Shown here: positions 16,170 to 25,891 of the stretch, in pieces | Layout: each line of letters starts with the position of its first letter | Numbering within the stretch: the stretch's first letter is position 1 | Source of the DNA: CAZGKX01 sp964525945 | Lineage (GTDB): Bacteria; Pseudomonadota; Gammaproteobacteria; Legionellales; Legionellaceae | DNA: 45,848 bases | Direction: 5' to 3' | NCBI GenBank assembly: GCA_964525945.1 | Contig: CAZGKX010000015.1 | Coordinates: 1 to 45,848, forward strand | Notes under the pieces: generated by a model | Databases searched by the model: none | The model's input: only the letters and a program-made list of their open reading frames with translations | What the model was told of the DNA's origin: nothing | Translations under genes and position numbers: made by a program

Positions 16170-19100
16170 ATGACGGCTGGATATACGAAAGAAAAAAATA
16201 TCAAGGGGATTCGCGTACGAGTAACCTATCAAGGCTGTGATTTTGTTTGTCGCTCCAAACCTCCAAAAGCAGGGCAACTTCATACCATTCTTACTGTGTC
16301 CAATGCCGCTTATGTTCGGTGTGGAACACAACTTTTTTATATCAACAAAGCCAAAAATATTTTGGTGGAATTACCGCTTCATCAGGAGTTTGATAACGTT
16401 ATCCACCCAGAAGGACGTTACCATGAAAAAAACAACCCTCAAGGTTTGTCGATCAATGAGCCAAAAGCATTAACAGCCGCACAAATTCAATGGATACAAA
16501 ACAATGTCCCACACAGCTCTCCTGGCAGCGACGATATCCGCAACATAGAACTGGCTCTTACCCGCAAACAACGGCAAAAGCTTTTGAGAAAACTTCCCAA
16601 TCGCAATGTTGATTCAAAAAATGCTGCTTATACGTATATTTTTCAAACCACCGTGGCGAAGTACCACGCGGATGTCAGCCAAGAAAAATTAAAGCACCAA
16701 ACGGCTATTCGCAAATTAAAACAAGAATTAAAACGGCTAGAATCACTAGGTGATAACAGCGAACAACAACAAAAATTAGACGATGAAATACAGTTGATTC
16801 GACATAAGGCTAAAACCTTAAAACCCATGCAGTCTTGGATGACCCGCGTGCATCGCTTATCCACCCATTTTGCTCGATTCGAGCGCTTTATTAACAACCC
16901 TCCTGATGCCAATCCAACGGAAAGTCTTAACAACCTTTTAGACGCCGTTGAACACTATAAAACAAACATTTTAACGACCGTAAAAAAACTGCAAGAGCAC
17001 TACCAACACCACGCAGAAATATTAGAGCATCTTGAACAACTGCATAATCAGTTGGAAAACGATGCCGACGCATTTAAAAACGAGATTAAAACAGTGCTTC
17101 AAAAGGGGGTGACCTCCTTTCAAGCGAAACGATTGATGTGCATACAAGATTTAGGCGATGTTCATCAATCATTGGGTGCATTTATGGCCGAACAGATGAG
17201 CACTGTTCTAGACACCAGCATAAAAATTGCGTATGAAATCAATGATGATCGCCTGGGGGATTTGGTTCACTTGTCTCCAGCCATTGCAGCACTGTCTGAT
17301 GCTAAAAAAACCATTGAAATAAAGGCCTTTACGTTAGACGGCGCGGAATACAACAACACGTACAACGCCATCCCAGAGTCCATGCTAGATGTGATTGAAG
17401 GCGATGAAGAAATCCCCAAAAGCTCCAAAAAATGGTTTTCCATGAAGCCATACCTGCACGACTGGAACCCTCTGGAGCTGGACAAGGTACTCTGTTTGGC
17501 GACCAATCAACCCCTTTCTCAACGAGAAACGCCCAGTTTTATAATAGGACTGGTAAAAGTTATCGCCAGTTTCGTGGAAGCAGGCCTTGTTTTAACCATT
17601 CGCTTGCCCATCACGATTATTTTGTCGATTGTGGCGTTATTAGGGGCTGCTAATTGGGCCAGTCAAATCGATCTTTGGATTGCGCGTTGGCATAACAGTT
17701 TATCGCCTGTTAAAGCTGCAAAGCGGTGGTGGAATCACAATTATCGTAGGCTTGATCAAGAAGGGGAACTTGTCGATGATGAGGAGCCACATCAGGCTCT
17801 ACTCAACGCCGGCATGAAAACGTCCAGTTTCTTTCATCAGGTGTTTGTCTATGTTTCTCCGCAACGCATTGCCGATTCAATCAAATCATTTGCATCAACG
17901 TTCATAGCAAACATCATTAAAATTCCCCAAGATTTCTCCTATTTGGTTTCAGGTTTTTATTACACAGACAAGCCCGAGGAAGTTTACGAAAAAACAAAGT
18001 GGATTTATCAACTCACCAAATTGTATCGAAAACAACTCGAAGACGCCCATCACAAAAAATACCAGGCGCTCAAAGCCAAGCATGCCCGTCAACCTTTAGA
18101 ATTAGAAGAATACGAGGCACTTCGTTATTGTGATATCAATGAAATAGCCTCCCCCCTCGAAGTGTTCCGTGAAGTCATGGTCACCCTCTCAGATGTGGTC
18201 ATTGATCCAATGTTTCGAAAATCACCCGGGGCCGCCACCTTCTTTTTTATGCTTTCAATGGCCACGTTCGGAACTTATTTGGCCCCAGCTGCCGCACTTG
18301 CTTGGATGAAATCAGTCCCTGCTTGGTTACAAATCCCCACCAATATCTTAAGTCTGCATTTCACGGGCAAAGCAACCTCGTTGGGGGTGCAGGAACAAAT
18401 GATTGCGTGCTTTTTAGAATGGAAATTGGGGTTTTTCACGAGCGAATTATTGATTGAAATCCACCATGAAAATTACGAAATTTTTAACGATCTCTTTCAA
18501 GAACCCGAAAAATTAACGTTGGGCTTGGTGGGATTGATTGCCATGGGAGCCTCCATCCAATATTTACCCCTGCTGCCAACGACAATTATTATCCCAGGCC
18601 TACCCCCCGTTTATAATTATTATGCAGAAGTTTTAAACGTTTTTATTGATGAAGCCAAAGGCTGCGCTGAAGGCACCATTCCATTTACTGGGGTTGAATA
18701 CGGCTTTTTAGGGTTGAAATTTGCCATGTTGATGCACTCCATGCACGCGGGGTGGCATGAAGAAGAAGAAAAAACCACGACCCAACAATTGGCTCAAATC
18801 TGCAGCGAAACGACATTTTTAGCACGATTGCTCAAATCGTGTGTCGCAAGCAAGCTGCTTAAAGAAACCAATGAAGCCAAACGTAATGAACGTTTTCAAC
18901 GCTTGCTCAATGTTATTTTACAAGAAACGCTGCGTTCTAAAAAATTGGAAAGCAATTTTACCGATGCAGAATTGACGGCATTTCGCCTGGCCTTAACCGA
19001 GCAAATATCCCCTGCACTCGAACAATTTTTAGCCAATAAAACACAAGAAGATATCGCAGAAGCGCAAAATAAGTTACTGGACAGCGAACATCCCGAAGAA

Positions 19101-20180
19101 AAAATGCGCAAATTGTTGGTTGCTCATGATCCACAACACGCATCTAAGACCCAATCCAACCGTTATCCTTTGGAAAAGGCCCATCGTGAATTGACTGAGG
19201 CCATCGAAATGGCGAGCGATGAAAAAACACCTTTGGTCTTTGCATCAGATCGCTTAAAAGAAGCCAATAAATTCTATGACCATTTGGATCATTTATTTAA
19301 TCAATACAACCACGAATTACAAAAAAGGGGTCGGGCCGATCTATGCGTTGATAAACGGGATTTTATGGCGCAATTTTACAATAAATATTGTTACCAAGGC
19401 AGTAACAATTTGTTGCGTTCGCTGATTTTCTTTCCCATTCCGTTGCCTGTGCCACCTTATGTGGTACCACTTTATGCCATCATCGTCCTTTTTCGGGAAA
19501 TCAAACGGTTATTTGCACAATTGTTCCATAAACCTTCCATTGAACATCAAGTTGAGAAAAGTTACAGCAAGGATCTGGTCTTGCTGTACCAATTTGCTGC
19601 CATTATTGCCAGAACATTGTATGCGTTTAACCGAGCCATTAGTTATTCTTTACGAGCCATTACGGGAATCACCTTATTCGCAGTAGCGGTTGTGCCTTTC
19701 AGTTTCTACAAAGGCATTGCAGCGTTGGCACAGATGCGTCAAGATGTTTCTTGGTCTACTTTTTTTAAAACCATTGATAAGCTAGTGTCTTCGATCTCTT
19801 TGCACCGCGCCTTTTCCATCCGTTTTGCTCGCCCACTTTACGCGCGCGCAGCTCGTGACGCGGGTACCATTGCCAACGTCGGGGATGAAGGTGAGCGCCT
19901 GCTGCGGCAATTAACCGCAGCCGAACCGATATTACACGCCCAGGTGCACAGCAAACGCTACCAACGTCCTTACATAGACTCCCATACGCTTGTCGGACAG
20001 CGCATGGAATTGGCTGATCGAAAACGGGCTCAAAAACCAGCTTTAATTTTGGCAACCCCTAACAACGTGAAAACAGAAACTATGCCAATAGCACCAAGAG
20101 GAACTGGACCCATGTTTAAAACGGTGAAAGAAATTCCATCAACAGCAAGCAGCTTTCAACCCATATCGGTGACGCAATAA
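16170..20180 (+). CDS. large membrane/coiled-coil protein, effector-like, unrecognised
   Basis: A 1336-residue protein. About residues 160-350 are charged helical sequence likely to form coiled coils (RKLKQELKRLESLG). Hydrophobic segments occur near residues 455-495 (IIGLVKVIASF and ITIILSIVALLGAANWA), near 690-740, near 790-820 and near 1085-1190. No signal peptide is present. The C-terminus is basic and low in structure. It has its own promoter and is monocistronic. I recognise no catalytic motif. Size and architecture resemble large integral-membrane Dot/Icm-type substrates of Legionellales, but that is inference and a surface or envelope role is equally possible. Confidence 0.75.
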   Translation: MTAGYTKEKNIKGIRVRVTYQGCDFVCRSKPPKAGQLHTILTVSNAAYVRCGTQLFYINKAKNILVELPLHQEFDNVIHPEGRYHEKNNPQGLSINEPKALTAAQIQWIQNNVPHSSPGSDDIRNIELALTRKQRQKLLRKLPNRNVDSKNAAYTYIFQTTVAKYHADVSQEKLKHQTAIRKLKQELKRLESLGDNSEQQQKLDDEIQLIRHKAKTLKPMQSWMTRVHRLSTHFARFERFINNPPDANPTESLNNLLDAVEHYKTNILTTVKKLQEHYQHHAEILEHLEQLHNQLENDADAFKNEIKTVLQKGVTSFQAKRLMCIQDLGDVHQSLGAFMAEQMSTVLDTSIKIAYEINDDRLGDLVHLSPAIAALSDAKKTIEIKAFTLDGAEYNNTYNAIPESMLDVIEGDEEIPKSSKKWFSMKPYLHDWNPLELDKVLCLATNQPLSQRETPSFIIGLVKVIASFVEAGLVLTIRLPITIILSIVALLGAANWASQIDLWIARWHNSLSPVKAAKRWWNHNYRRLDQEGELVDDEEPHQALLNAGMKTSSFFHQVFVYVSPQRIADSIKSFASTFIANIIKIPQDFSYLVSGFYYTDKPEEVYEKTKWIYQLTKLYRKQLEDAHHKKYQALKAKHARQPLELEEYEALRYCDINEIASPLEVFREVMVTLSDVVIDPMFRKSPGAATFFFMLSMATFGTYLAPAAALAWMKSVPAWLQIPTNILSLHFTGKATSLGVQEQMIACFLEWKLGFFTSELLIEIHHENYEIFNDLFQEPEKLTLGLVGLIAMGASIQYLPLLPTTIIIPGLPPVYNYYAEVLNVFIDEAKGCAEGTIPFTGVEYGFLGLKFAMLMHSMHAGWHEEEEKTTTQQLAQICSETTFLARLLKSCVASKLLKETNEAKRNERFQRLLNVILQETLRSKKLESNFTDAELTAFRLALTEQISPALEQFLANKTQEDIAEAQNKLLDSEHPEEKMRKLLVAHDPQHASKTQSNRYPLEKAHRELTEAIEMASDEKTPLVFASDRLKEANKFYDHLDHLFNQYNHELQKRGRADLCVDKRDFMAQFYNKYCYQGSNNLLRSLIFFPIPLPVPPYVVPLYAIIVLFREIKRLFAQLFHKPSIEHQVEKSYSKDLVLLYQFAAIIARTLYAFNRAISYSLRAITGITLFAVAVVPFSFYKGIAALAQMRQDVSWSTFFKTIDKLVSSISLHRAFSIRFARPLYARAARDAGTIANVGDEGERLLRQLTAAEPILHAQVHSKRYQRPYIDSHTLVGQRMELADRKRAQKPALILATPNNVKTETMPIAPRGTGPMFKTVKEIPSTASSFQPISVTQ

Positions 20181-20288
20181 ATTAAGGGCGTACATATAGC
20201 GAAAAATTGAAAACAATTGTACAATGAGCCGCCATCAGCACGGGCTGATTACTCGCTGCTTTTAAAAATAATAATTAAGGATTAAAGC

Positions 20289-20819
20289 ATGAAAATTAGA
20301 TCATTTATTAAAACATTAGGTGTGGCCAGTGCGTGCGTCGTATTGCTTGCTGCTTGCTCAAAAACTCCTGGCAGTGCTGACGGCATGGGAGGCGAGGAAG
20401 GTGGTTTAGCTGCAAATGGTTTAGGCGAATCAGGCGGCTTTGCGGGTCAAGAAGCGGGTGAAATGTACACCAACCAAGCGCCGCATAACCAAATTTATTT
20501 ATTCAGTTATGATGATAGTGTTTTGGCGCCTAAATACGTACCATCCGTCAATGCACAAGCTGAATATTTAAAATCACACCCTGGCGCTCGCGTGCTGATT
20601 GCAGGTAATACCGATGAACGCGGCAGCCGTGAATACAACGTGGCATTGGGTGAACACCGCGCCAATACCGTGGCGGATATTATGCGCATGGCAGGTGTTG
20701 ATAGACAACAAATGCGCGTGGTTAGCTATGGCAAAGAACGTCCGGCTAATTTAGGTCATGATGAAGCATCCCATGCCCAAAATCGCCGTGTAGAATTAAC
20801 TTATGAGGCAACCAGATGA
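20289..20819 (+). CDS. pal: peptidoglycan-associated lipoprotein Pal
   Basis: A 176-residue protein with lipoprotein signal ending LLAAC (Cys23), a Gly-rich linker, then an OmpA-like peptidoglycan-binding domain with IAGNTDERGSREYNVALGEHRA and SYGKERP. Pal links the outer membrane to peptidoglycan and works with Tol proteins. It overlaps cpoB by ATGA, the usual pal-ybgF order. tolB and the rest of tol are not upstream within the window; the preceding gene is the large unrecognised protein. Confidence 0.96.
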   Translation: MKIRSFIKTLGVASACVVLLAACSKTPGSADGMGGEEGGLAANGLGESGGFAGQEAGEMYTNQAPHNQIYLFSYDDSVLAPKYVPSVNAQAEYLKSHPGARVLIAGNTDERGSREYNVALGEHRANTVADIMRMAGVDRQQMRVVSYGKERPANLGHDEASHAQNRRVELTYEATR

Positions 20820-21667
20820 TCCATCGACTTATTCTTGCAATAAGTTTAGCTTGTCTACTCCCCACAGGTGCGTTTGCAGAAGCACCTGTGGTGGATGATA
20901 GCGAAAACTTTGCGCTTCTTGATGAACAACAAGCAACCAATGAGCCGGCCCTTGCTCAAGAAAATTATGACGATAACGAAACGGCACTGGCGAAAGACAA
21001 TGTTGATTCGAATGTGCGCAGCAATGCTGGATTGCTTGATAAATTACAAGGATTGCAGCAAGAAATTCAAGAGTTACGTGGACAGTTGGAAGTGCAAGCA
21101 CGCGACATTAAATTGATGCAAGAACAACAATTATCGTTTTATAAAGATTTAGATAGCCGTATCAGTCAGGCACCAACACCAATGGCAAAACAACAACAAG
21201 CACCTGCGGCATTGACCATTGACAACAACAAAACATCGCCGACTCCGCCACCGATGCCATCGGCAATGAATGCAACTCACGCGAATCCTGCCGACGAGCA
21301 AATTAGTTATTTGGCCGCCTATGAATTAATTAAAAACAAGCAATTTGATCAAGCATTAGCAGCCATGCAAAAATTTGTGGCAAAATATCCACAAGGAGGG
21401 TACACCGCCAATGCTGAATATTGGTTGGGTGAGCTTTATATGGTAAAGAAAAATTACCCAGAAGCCACAACACACTTTGAAAAAGTCACCACCTTATTTC
21501 CTTCGTCCAGCAAATGTTCCGCCAGCCTATTAAAAATTGGCTATGCCATGGCGGCGGAGGGCCGAACGCAAGAAGCAAAAGAACGTTTACGTGATGTGGT
21601 AAAAAAATACCCCGATACCAATACTGCACAATTAGCCGCTGCCAAATTAGAGGCACTGGGTGGGTAA
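20816..21667 (+). CDS. cpoB: Tol-Pal system protein CpoB (YbgF)
   Basis: A 283-residue periplasmic protein. Signal peptide LILAISLACLLPTGAFA, a coiled-coil trimerisation segment at about residues 60-115 (LDKLQGLQQEIQELRGQLE), a Pro/Gln linker, then TPR-like repeats (YELIKNKQFDQALAAMQKFVAKYP). CpoB coordinates peptidoglycan synthesis and outer-membrane constriction with Tol-Pal. Coupled to pal by a 4-base overlap and to queE by one base. Confidence 0.95.
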   Translation: MIHRLILAISLACLLPTGAFAEAPVVDDSENFALLDEQQATNEPALAQENYDDNETALAKDNVDSNVRSNAGLLDKLQGLQQEIQELRGQLEVQARDIKLMQEQQLSFYKDLDSRISQAPTPMAKQQQAPAALTIDNNKTSPTPPPMPSAMNATHANPADEQISYLAAYELIKNKQFDQALAAMQKFVAKYPQGGYTANAEYWLGELYMVKKNYPEATTHFEKVTTLFPSSSKCSASLLKIGYAMAAEGRTQEAKERLRDVVKKYPDTNTAQLAAAKLEALGG

Positions 21668-22308
21668 TGAACTCTTTACGCATTACGGAAATTTTTCATT
21701 CCTTGCAAGGTGAATCGGTCACTGTCGGTTTGCCAACCGTATTCGTTCGCTTGACAGGCTGTCCGTTGCGTTGTCAATATTGTGACACAGCTTATGCATT
21801 TAGCGGGGGCCATGTAACGCCGATCACGGCTGTTTTATCGCAGGTAAAATCATTCCAATGCCAACAGGTTTGTGTCACAGGAGGCGAGCCATTGGCACAA
21901 CCAGGTTGTGTGGATTTACTCACTCATTTGTGCGATGAAGGCTACCACGTTTCGATTGAAACAAGTGGGGCTCGCAGCATAGCCGCGGTTGATAAACGTG
22001 TGATGGTAGTGATGGATCTTAAAACACCCGATTCAGGGGAAGTTGAACGCAATATGCTCAGCAATATCCCGCACCTTAAACCCAGCGATCAAATTAAATT
22101 TGTGTTGTGTAGCCGAGAGGATTACCAATGGGCTTGCAGCATGATCACTGAACATGATTTAACAGCGCATGCCCAAATTCTTTTTTCACCCAGCTGGGGG
22201 CAGTTAAATCCTACGGTTCTTGCCGATTGGATTGTTCAGGATAGACTTCCGGTGCGCTTTCAATTGCAACTCCATAAAATATTATGGAATGATGCACCGG
22301 GACATTAA
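21667..22308 (+). CDS. queE: 7-carboxy-7-deazaguanine synthase QueE
   Basis: A 213-residue radical SAM enzyme converting 6-carboxytetrahydropterin to 7-carboxy-7-deazaguanine in queuosine synthesis. The CxxxCxxC iron-sulfur motif is Cys32, Cys36, Cys39 (GCPLRCQYCD); EIFHSLQGES at the start and VTGGEP later are family hallmarks. The ATG overlaps the cpoB stop (TAATG). The cpoB-queE neighbourhood is common in gammaproteobacteria. Confidence 0.95.
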   Translation: MNSLRITEIFHSLQGESVTVGLPTVFVRLTGCPLRCQYCDTAYAFSGGHVTPITAVLSQVKSFQCQQVCVTGGEPLAQPGCVDLLTHLCDEGYHVSIETSGARSIAAVDKRVMVVMDLKTPDSGEVERNMLSNIPHLKPSDQIKFVLCSREDYQWACSMITEHDLTAHAQILFSPSWGQLNPTVLADWIVQDRLPVRFQLQLHKILWNDAPGH

Positions 22309-22320
22309 AAGGAGAAACAC

Positions 22321-23268
22321 ATGCAATGGTTCGCCCAAGCACCGGCTAATATCGCTTTAATTAAATACATGGGCAAGAAAGATAATGATAAAAATCTTCC
22401 AGACAATGCCTCTCTATCGTACACCCTGAATCATTTGCTCAGCAATGTCATGCTGGAAGTGCACCCAGGTAAACAAGATTTTTGGGAACCATTGGCCATT
22501 CCAGGGGCATTACCGTTCAACCTGTCAGCGCCCGCACAACAACGCTTTTTAAACCATTTAAACCGTTTGAAGGCCCATTTTAATTACACCGGCGGTTTTA
22601 TTGTTCGTTCCAGCAATAACTTCCCCCACAGCAGCGGCTTGGCCAGTTCCGCATCCAGTTTTGCCGCACTCACCAAATGTGCAGCCTTGGCAATGAGCGA
22701 ATTGACGCAAACGCCATTACCGGCAATTGATGTGCAAGCAGAGCTTAGCCGCCAAGGTTCTGGCTCATCCTGCCGTTCTTTTTTCTCTCCTTGGGCCATA
22801 TGGGATGAGCACCATGTCGGAGAAATAACGTTACCTTATAAAGAACTGTTGCATCAGGTGATTGTTATTAGCCACGCTGAGAAAGAGGTCCCTTCCAGCG
22901 AAGCCCATCAACGTATTCGTAGTAGCCCCCATTATGCCAGTCGGGCTGATCGTGCCAATTTAAATCTCCGAGAGCTCTTAATGGCTATGGAAAAAAATGA
23001 CTGGGCAGCAGCTTACCAAATTTGTTGGCGCGAGTTTCAAGACATGCACCATTTGTTTACCTCGTGCAACCAGTCCTTTACTTACATGTCTCCTGAAACC
23101 AACGAAGTCTTGCAAAACCTGCAAGATTTATGGCAACGTGAAGGCGACGGTCCGTTGATCACTATGGATGCAGGCCCCAACATTCACGTGCTTTACCGAC
23201 TCGATCAAACCGATATGGCGCGGCAATTTAAACAAGATTACCTCATAGGCAATCACGATGTTTTGTGA
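22321..23268 (+). CDS. mvaD: diphosphomevalonate decarboxylase
   Basis: A 315-residue GHMP-family enzyme that makes isopentenyl diphosphate in the mevalonate pathway. Conserved N-terminus APANIALIKYMGKKD and the phosphate-binding region NNFPHSSGLASSASSFAA are clear. A strong AGGAG site precedes the ATG. It overlaps the mevalonate kinase gene by 11 bases. The bacterial mevalonate pathway in a gammaproteobacterium is typical of Legionella and Coxiella. Confidence 0.93.
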   Translation: MQWFAQAPANIALIKYMGKKDNDKNLPDNASLSYTLNHLLSNVMLEVHPGKQDFWEPLAIPGALPFNLSAPAQQRFLNHLNRLKAHFNYTGGFIVRSSNNFPHSSGLASSASSFAALTKCAALAMSELTQTPLPAIDVQAELSRQGSGSSCRSFFSPWAIWDEHHVGEITLPYKELLHQVIVISHAEKEVPSSEAHQRIRSSPHYASRADRANLNLRELLMAMEKNDWAAAYQICWREFQDMHHLFTSCNQSFTYMSPETNEVLQNLQDLWQREGDGPLITMDAGPNIHVLYRLDQTDMARQFKQDYLIGNHDVL

Positions 23269-24136
23269 TTTCCAAGCAGCCACCTATGGGAAATGGATTT
23301 TAGCAGGCGAGCATGCCGTCGTCCGCGGTCATGGTGCCTTGGTTTTTCCCATAAAAAGCATGCAGCTGTCTATAAAGTACGATGCAACCGGGTCTGATTT
23401 ACGAATTGAATGCGAGGGTGATCACGACGAAATGAATGCGGTGTTTGAACAAGTGCTGCTGCAAGGTTTGCAATTGCTCAACCAATCTCATCAGCGTTTG
23501 CGGGGTAAATTTCATCTGCAAAGCAGTGTTCCTCTTGGTGTAGGCGTGGGGGCTTCTGCAGCATTATGCGTGGCGGCTGCGCGCTGGTTCGTGGCACAAA
23601 AAATGCTCAATGAACAGGACGTGCAATCATTTGCCACGCAATTGGAACATTTATTTCATGGTAAAAGCAGTGGTCTTGATATTGCCGGAGTGGCCGCGTC
23701 ATCAGGCATTTATTTTAAACAAGGTGTGGTCGAACCCATACACCTGGCGTGGCAACCGTTGTGGTATCTATCATCTTGCCAACAAATTGGCCACACTTCG
23801 CAGTGCATTCAAGCCGTGCAATCCCTCTGGGAAACCAACGCTGCAGCTGCACGGCAAATCGACATGGATATGCAAGCCAGTGTATTGCAAGCCCGTACAG
23901 CTTTAGCAGATCCGTCGCCAAACGCACCCGCTCATCTCGCCCAAGCCATCCAGCAAGCGGCAGGTTGCTTTCAACAATGGGGGTTGATCAGTGAACACCT
24001 GCGGGGCCATATCGAACATTTACGCGAAGCAGGTGCTACAGCCATAAAACCCACGGGTTCAGGCGGTGGTGGCTATGTGTTAAGCCTCTGGAACAAACCA
24101 CCTCCACCGATGGCAATAGAGATGATTGCGGTATAG
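23258..24136 (+). CDS. mvk: mevalonate kinase-type GHMP kinase
   Basis: A 292-residue GHMP kinase: GKWILAGEHAVVRGH at the N-terminus, PLGVGVGASAALCVAA as the ATP-binding loop, HGKSSGLDIAG for the catalytic Asp region and KPTGSGGGGYVLSL at the C-terminus. These fit mevalonate kinase; phosphomevalonate kinase is less likely given the EHAVV motif. The substrate is mevalonate, ATP-dependent, cytosolic. Last gene of the pal-cpoB-queE-mvaD-mvk unit, ending four bases from the convergent ftsB. Confidence 0.87.
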   Translation: MFCDFQAATYGKWILAGEHAVVRGHGALVFPIKSMQLSIKYDATGSDLRIECEGDHDEMNAVFEQVLLQGLQLLNQSHQRLRGKFHLQSSVPLGVGVGASAALCVAAARWFVAQKMLNEQDVQSFATQLEHLFHGKSSGLDIAGVAASSGIYFKQGVVEPIHLAWQPLWYLSSCQQIGHTSQCIQAVQSLWETNAAAARQIDMDMQASVLQARTALADPSPNAPAHLAQAIQQAAGCFQQWGLISEHLRGHIEHLREAGATAIKPTGSGGGGYVLSLWNKPPPPMAIEMIAV

Positions 24137-24139
24137 CGT

Positions 24140-24409
24140 TTATTCGACAAATTGATAAAACGTTTCGCCATTTTTAACCATTCCTAATTCAAAACGTGCT
24201 TGTTCTTCCAAGGCTTGGTCGCCTGATTTTAATTCGGCAATGTCTGCTTCCAGCGCATGGTTTCGGGCGATCAACTGTTTGTTATTATCGTCTTGCGTTT
24301 CCAGCTTTTTTTCAAGACGCATCCATTGCGCAATGCTCCCCTCTCCCACCCATAATTTATATTGCAGGGCAAGCAACGCGAGCAGTAAAAAAATAACGAT
24401 GGTTTTCAT
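24140..24409 (-). CDS. ftsB: cell division protein FtsB
   Basis: An 89-residue bitopic membrane protein. N-terminal membrane segment TIVIFLLLALLALQYKLW, then a coiled coil (RLEKKLETQDDNNKQLIARNHALEADIAELK in pieces) and an ending EQARFELGMVKNGETFYQ typical of FtsB. It forms the FtsQLB divisome complex. It follows eno on the same strand, a common gammaproteobacterial order. Confidence 0.92.
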   Translation of the reverse strand: MKTIVIFLLLALLALQYKLWVGEGSIAQWMRLEKKLETQDDNNKQLIARNHALEADIAELKSGDQALEEQARFELGMVKNGETFYQFVE

Positions 24410-24460
24410 AGGAATGGACCCTGATCACTTTCATGTATTTATTGTATAACAATCTTCACT

Positions 24461-24486
24461 GAGCCGCGACCGTAAGGACGCGGCTC
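24461..24486 (-). terminator. GC-rich hairpin between eno and ftsB
   Basis: GAGCCGCG (24461-24468) pairs perfectly with CGCGGCTC (24479-24486) around a 10-base loop. It lies just downstream of eno on the minus strand. No proper T-run follows in that direction, so it may attenuate rather than fully terminate transcription into ftsB. Confidence 0.4.
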
Positions 24487-24504
24487 GGTAAAATCAGGTG
24501 TTTT

Positions 24505-25773
24505 TTATTTTGCCAAGGCATTTCGGCCGGCATAAGGAAGCATGGATATTTCCATAATGCGCAATAATTGATTGTATTTTGCTACACGATCGGTGCGACA
24601 CACAGAACCGGTTTTGATTTGGCCACACCCCGTAGCCACAGCTAAATCCGCAATAAAGGCATCTTCTGTTTCACCAGAGCGATGGGACATCACACAACGA
24701 TAACCATTCGCTTGGGCTAAACGCATGGTTTGTCTTGTTTCACTTAAAGTCCCTATTTGATTGAGTTTGATCAGCACAGCATTGGCGGTTTTTTGTTGGA
24801 TACCTTGTTGCAAAATATGAGGATTTGTTACAAATAAATCATCGCCCACCAATTGCACACGATCACCCAATTGTTGGGTCATGGCTTGCCAACCCTGCCA
24901 ATCTCGCTCATCCAAACCATCTTCAATGCTGACGATGGGATAATGTTGCAATAATTCATCGTAATATTGGATCAGTGCATCACTGCTGAGCGTTTTATGT
25001 TCCGAAGCCAGGTGATAAGCACCCTCTTTAAACAATTCAGATGCCGCCACATCCAATGCAAAAACGATGTCCCGCCCGAGTTGAAAACCCGCTAATTCAA
25101 CCGCTTCCACCAAAATATCCAGCGCTTGGCGATTGGAGGTTAGATTGGGGGCAAAACCACCCTCATCCCCTACCGCAGTATTGAGTCCTTTTTTCTTAAG
25201 CACCGAACGCAACACATGAAACGTTTCTGTGCCCATTTGCAGTGCTGTGGCAAAATCACTCGCACCCACTGGCATGATCATAAATTCTTGTATATCCACA
25301 TTGTTATCAGCATGCGCACCACCATTCAGCACATTCATCATGGGCACCGGCATGGTCATTGTCTCACCCTGATTCAAGGCTAAAAACAAAGGCGTTTGTA
25401 GAGCAAGGGCATGTGCTCGTGCTGCGGCCAAAGACACGGCCAAAATGGCATTAGCGCCTAGTCGCGATTTATTTTCGGTGCCGTCCAATTCACATAGATG
25501 GGCATCCAATTGCTGTTGATCAGCAACAGAAACATGGTGCAACGCCTGTTTGATATCCTGATTAATGTGCTCCACCGCTTTAAGAACCCCACGGCCTGCA
25601 TACCGAGATTGATTTTTATCGCGCAATTCACAGGCTTCTCGGCTGCCAGTGGACGCGCCAGAAGGTACACTGGCGCGTCCAATAATACCATTTTCAAGAA
25701 TAACATCGGCTTCAACGGTTGGGTTGCCACGGGAATCTAAAATTTCACGCCCTTTCATGTTAACAATGCGCAT
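24505..25773 (-). CDS. eno: enolase
   Basis: A 422-residue glycolytic enzyme converting 2-phosphoglycerate to phosphoenolpyruvate. Visible hallmarks: REILDSRGNPTVE, GGAHADNN, VGDEGGFAPN, the metal site SIEDGLDE, VGDDLFVTN and SHRSGETED. Length is normal. It precedes ftsB on the same strand and diverges from the YajQ-family gene. Confidence 0.98.
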   Translation of the reverse strand: MRIVNMKGREILDSRGNPTVEADVILENGIIGRASVPSGASTGSREACELRDKNQSRYAGRGVLKAVEHINQDIKQALHHVSVADQQQLDAHLCELDGTENKSRLGANAILAVSLAAARAHALALQTPLFLALNQGETMTMPVPMMNVLNGGAHADNNVDIQEFMIMPVGASDFATALQMGTETFHVLRSVLKKKGLNTAVGDEGGFAPNLTSNRQALDILVEAVELAGFQLGRDIVFALDVAASELFKEGAYHLASEHKTLSSDALIQYYDELLQHYPIVSIEDGLDERDWQGWQAMTQQLGDRVQLVGDDLFVTNPHILQQGIQQKTANAVLIKLNQIGTLSETRQTMRLAQANGYRCVMSHRSGETEDAFIADLAVATGCGQIKTGSVCRTDRVAKYNQLLRIMEISMLPYAGRNALAK

Positions 25774-25891
25774 GTTTTTTCCTCTATTATTGTATTTTTG
25801 CAGTTTTATACCTTAGAAGATTGTTGCATGCAACTGGCTAATCTTAAATAAAACCAGTATATTATTTCCATTTAATCATCGAGAGATCTGT

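Noticed and set aside
20234..20249. ATCAGC-ACGG-GCTGAT hairpin before pal as a terminator
   Set aside because: Only six base pairs and a poor T-run; not strong enough to call.
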